This document shows positions 33,265 to 39,824 of a stretch of DNA of 39,824 bases, in pieces. A program made the position numbers and the translations under genes. The notes below the pieces were generated by a model. It was not told the origin of the DNA. It worked only from the letters and a program-made list of their open reading frames with translations, and did not search any database. Source of the stretch: Candidatus Ruthenibacterium merdigallinarum (GTDB lineage: Bacteria > Bacillota > Clostridia > Oscillospirales > Ruminococcaceae); NCBI GenBank assembly GCA_019113785.1, contig DXGT01000034.1, positions 1-39,824 of the forward strand. The letters run 5' to 3'. How positions within the stretch are numbered: the stretch's first letter is position 1; the number at the start of each line of letters is the position of its first letter.

Positions 33265-34243
33265 GTTGTCTCCCTCCCGCGGCGCGCTTTGCCTGCGCGG
33301 CCAGCGCGTCGAACTGCCGCTCGATCTCCGGCGCGTCCAGCGCCAGCGTGCGGCCCGCAAGATAGCACAGCGAACTGTCTGGCCCGATGTCCCCGAACGT
33401 CACGCGCACGGCGCACAGCGCCTGCGTGCGCAAACCGAAGCGCTCGTTCATCCGCTTGGAGCCGTATTTCCCGTCGCCCAGAACGGGCGCGCCCAAAAAG
33501 GCCAGGTGCGCGCGGATCTGGTGCGTGCGCCCCGTGACAAGGCCGATGCGGCACAGCGCCAGCGGCCCCGCCGTGCGCAGCACCGCCACGTCCGTGACGA
33601 TCTGCTTATAGCCCGGCGCCGCCCCGGCGCGCACCTGCACGCGGTTGCCCTTTTCAAAATGCCGCAGCCATGCCGTGTGACGGCCCTTTGGCGGCACGCC
33701 GCAGGTGATGGTCAGGTACTCCTTGCGCACCAGGTCGTCCCGGATGACGGCGTTCATGTCGCGCAAGGCGGCGTAGTCCTTCGCGGCCAGCACAAGGCCC
33801 TCGGTGCCGCGGTCCAGCCGGTTGCACAGCGCCGGGCGGAACGCGGCCTCCGCGGCCGGGTCGTACTCGCCCTTTGCCTGCAAATAGGCGCAGAAGCGGT
33901 CGACAAGGCTGTCGTCGCCCGTCCGGTCAGAGTGGCACAGAAGATGCGGGGGCTTGTACAGCGCCGCGATGTGCGCGTCCTCGTAGACGATGTCCGGCGG
34001 GAGGCTTTTTTTGCGCGGCGGCTCGGGCGCGGGCGCAGCGAAAAATTCGTCGTTGATATACAGCTCCACCACATCGCCTTCGCGCAGGCGCGCCTCGGGC
34101 GCGGCGCGCTTGCCATTCACCTTCACGCGCCGGTTGCGGAAGCTCTTGTACAAAAGCGAGGGCGGCAGGCCGTGCGTCACGCTTTCGACAAAGCGCGAAA
34201 GGCGCGCGCCCTCCTGGTTTTTTCCCGCAACAAAGCGCTTCAA
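33245..34243 (-). CDS. RluA/RluD-family 23S rRNA or tRNA pseudouridine synthase
   Basis: A 332-residue pseudouridine synthase. An S4-like RNA-binding domain covers about 1-75 (SLLYKSFRNRRVKVNGKRAAPEARLREGDVVELY). The catalytic domain has CNRLDRGTEGLVLAAKD, with the essential Asp in RLDRGTEG, and TGRTHQIRAHLAFLGAPVLGDGKYG. The target base cannot be named. The start is probably TTG at 34243, since no ATG lies nearby and GGAGGAG is five bases upstream. Its promoter is TTGACA-17-TATCTT (plus 34309-34337), and the 3' end overlaps the thioesterase ATG. Confidence 0.92.
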   Translation of the reverse strand: MKRFVAGKNQEGARLSRFVESVTHGLPPSLLYKSFRNRRVKVNGKRAAPEARLREGDVVELYINDEFFAAPAPEPPRKKSLPPDIVYEDAHIAALYKPPHLLCHSDRTGDDSLVDRFCAYLQAKGEYDPAAEAAFRPALCNRLDRGTEGLVLAAKDYAALRDMNAVIRDDLVRKEYLTITCGVPPKGRHTAWLRHFEKGNRVQVRAGAAPGYKQIVTDVAVLRTAGPLALCRIGLVTGRTHQIRAHLAFLGAPVLGDGKYGSKRMNERFGLRTQALCAVRVTFGDIGPDSSLCYLAGRTLALDAPEIERQFDALAAQAKRAAGGRQHGTEED

Positions 34244-34308
34244 GGCCGCTCCTCCCCTCTTTCTGCCCGGCGCCGGGTCATATCGTCATGAACAGACGCT
34301 CGTATTTA

Positions 34309-34337
34309 AAGATACGGGATTTTTGCCGGATTGTCAA
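34309..34337 (-). promoter_or_regulatory. Promoter of the pseudouridine synthase-thioesterase operon
   Basis: Minus-strand TTGACA (plus 34332-34337), a 17-base spacer and TATCTT (plus 34309-34314). Confidence 0.8.
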
Positions 34338-34370
34338 GAAATGCCGCCCGCTGCGCGGCGCATTTTCCTG

Positions 34371-34412
34371 TTGCATTTTACAACCATAAGTAGTAAAATG
34401 TTCACAGTGAAC
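34371..34412 (+). promoter_or_regulatory. Promoter of uvrBA with a 13-bp palindrome
   Basis: TTGCAT (34371-34376), a 17-base spacer and TAAAAT (34394-34399). The palindrome GTTCAC-A-GTGAAC (34400-34412) starts at once after the -10. It is not the usual Bacillota LexA box (GAAC-N4-GTTC), which I did not find near here. Confidence 0.75.
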
Positions 34413-34477
34413 CAATCGCACCCGTGAACGGCGGCCGCAGCGCGGCCGGCCCCGGCGCGGATACGCAAGGAGGCCCT

Positions 34478-39327
<4,850 letters not shown>

Positions 39328-39356
39328 AGCCCGGCGCGCCGGATGCAGCAGGCAGC

Positions 39357-39406
39357 AAAACAGGCAGGAAGCTGCGGGCAAGCGCCCGTTTTCCTGCCTG
39401 TTTTTA
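39357..39406 (+). terminator. Terminator of uvrBA
   Basis: AAAACAGGCAGGAA (39357-39370) pairs with TTCCTGCCTGTTTT (39391-39404) in a 14-bp stem; an inner GGGC/GCCC stem fills the loop. It ends in TTTTTATT. Confidence 0.93.
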
Positions 39407-39426
39407 TTCTTATCTTAACACTACGA

Positions 39427-39600
39427 TCACTCGGGAAAATAACTTTTCCTGTCAAAGCTGACCAATTCCCATTCGATGCCTTCTGAGTCCTTAAAAAAAC
39501 AAAGCGTAGTAATCCGGGCAATACTCGGGATAGTACCGGGGTGCGTGTATGATGGTTGCCGGGATTTCCTTTATTATTTCGCAGTATCGGTGTACAAGGG
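39427..39600 (-). pseudogene. Remnant of a VOC-family (glyoxalase/bleomycin-resistance-like) gene
   Basis: On the minus strand the frame from about 39598 reads LVHRYCEIIKEIPATII, then HAPRYYPEYCPDYYALFF. It reaches a stop after a run of seven T (the A7 at plus 39493-39499). Shifting by one base restores DSEGIEWELVSFDRKSYFPE and a TGA at 39427. Together these give the C-terminal ~57 residues of a VOC-family protein, with the usual pattern YYALFFKDPEG.. and E-V/L-V near the end. A TAG two codons before Leu-Val (near 39602) ends the homology upstream, so the 5' half is missing. The frameshift could be biological or a homopolymer sequencing error. The family assignment is by eye. Confidence 0.72.
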
Positions 39601-39824
39601 GCTACGGCGGTTTTCGGACGCGCCATGCAGCGTCACTGGCTTTGTCATCCTCCTTGCCTGCCGTCAGGCAGGCTGCGTCGTCTTTCGCGCCACCGGCGCC
39701 GCCTGGCGGCCGAAAACTCCGAAGGACCGCTGGGCGCGCCCACGGGTGGGCTGGCAAGGCCGCAGGGCGAGAGCAGGCTGACGCCTGCCGAGCCCGAGAA
39801 CGCAGCCAGCGTGCCTGTGGGCAC
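39574..39824 (+). repeat. Probable repetitive element at the right edge
   Basis: From the window end back to about 39574 the sequence no longer looks like a normal gene. It holds a 24-codon minus ORF (39574-39648, beginning MTKPVTLHGASENRR) directly behind AAGGAGG, and a 7-bp hairpin GCCTGCC-GTCA-GGCAGGC (39656-39673). A plus frame from 39625 (MQRHWLCHPPCLPSGR, later GESRLTPAEPENAASVP) stays open to the edge. Both peptides resemble short ORFs I recall as recurring many times in Oscillospiraceae genomes, so I suspect a dispersed repeat. This rests on memory, and repetition cannot be seen within this window. Confidence 0.45.

Noticed and set aside
39476-39781. A 101-codon plus ORF near the right edge
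   Set aside because: It runs antisense over the VOC remnant and has no ribosome binding site or family resemblance.

Overview
The window is about 39.8 kb of GC-rich DNA (very alanine/arginine-rich proteins) from a low-complexity-regulated, anaerobic Gram-positive chromosome. Vegetative sigma-A promoters with 17-base spacers, AAGGAGG-type ribosome binding sites, a TPP riboswitch, an HPr carrying both His15 and Ser46, a rubredoxin, a PPi-type phosphofructokinase and small families such as DUF6514 and the TSCPD protein all point to a Bacillota member of the Clostridia, most likely the Oscillospiraceae/Ruminococcaceae gut group (inference; no species call is made).

Left part (1-5.45 kb): the end of a ferritin-like protein, a PPi-dependent phosphofructokinase, a tRNA-Leu(GAG) with its own promoter and terminator, and then a tight operon MarR regulator - DUF1538 membrane protein - tandem PII-like protein. 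A 23-bp palindrome covers the start of that operon. A small orphan ORF follows.

Middle (5.45-24.2 kb): mostly housekeeping genes. On the minus strand: GH3 glycosidase / rarA / esterase, rubredoxin, glyA. On the plus strand: nth and a DUF3887 lipoprotein (divergent from glyA with interlocked promoters), azlCD, a TPP-riboswitch-controlled thiT, and a cytidylate-kinase-like protein. Then a Clp ATPase without the usual middle domain, a GNAT acetyltransferase, a TSCPD protein, a PHP phosphoesterase, DUF6514, the PTS core ptsH-ptsI, a fruK-type kinase and a tRNA-Gly(TCC).

Right-centre (24.3-32.4 kb): the most distinctive region. Two minus-strand operons, SDR dehydrogenase - APC permease - RidA and M20 carbamoylase/amidase - aminohydrolase - allantoinase-like hydrolase, flank a plus-strand LacI-family regulator. 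Each operon has a near-consensus promoter with an almost identical 18-bp palindrome AATTAATACGTKTTAATT over or just after the -10 box. I read this as a two-operon catabolic regulon for a cyclic ureide or N-heterocycle (allantoin/purine-like), controlled by the LacI protein.

Right end (32.5-39.8 kb): acyl-ACP thioesterase, RluA-family pseudouridine synthase, divergently uvrB-uvrA (4-base overlap), and finally a 5'-truncated, frameshifted VOC-family remnant running into what looks like a repetitive element.
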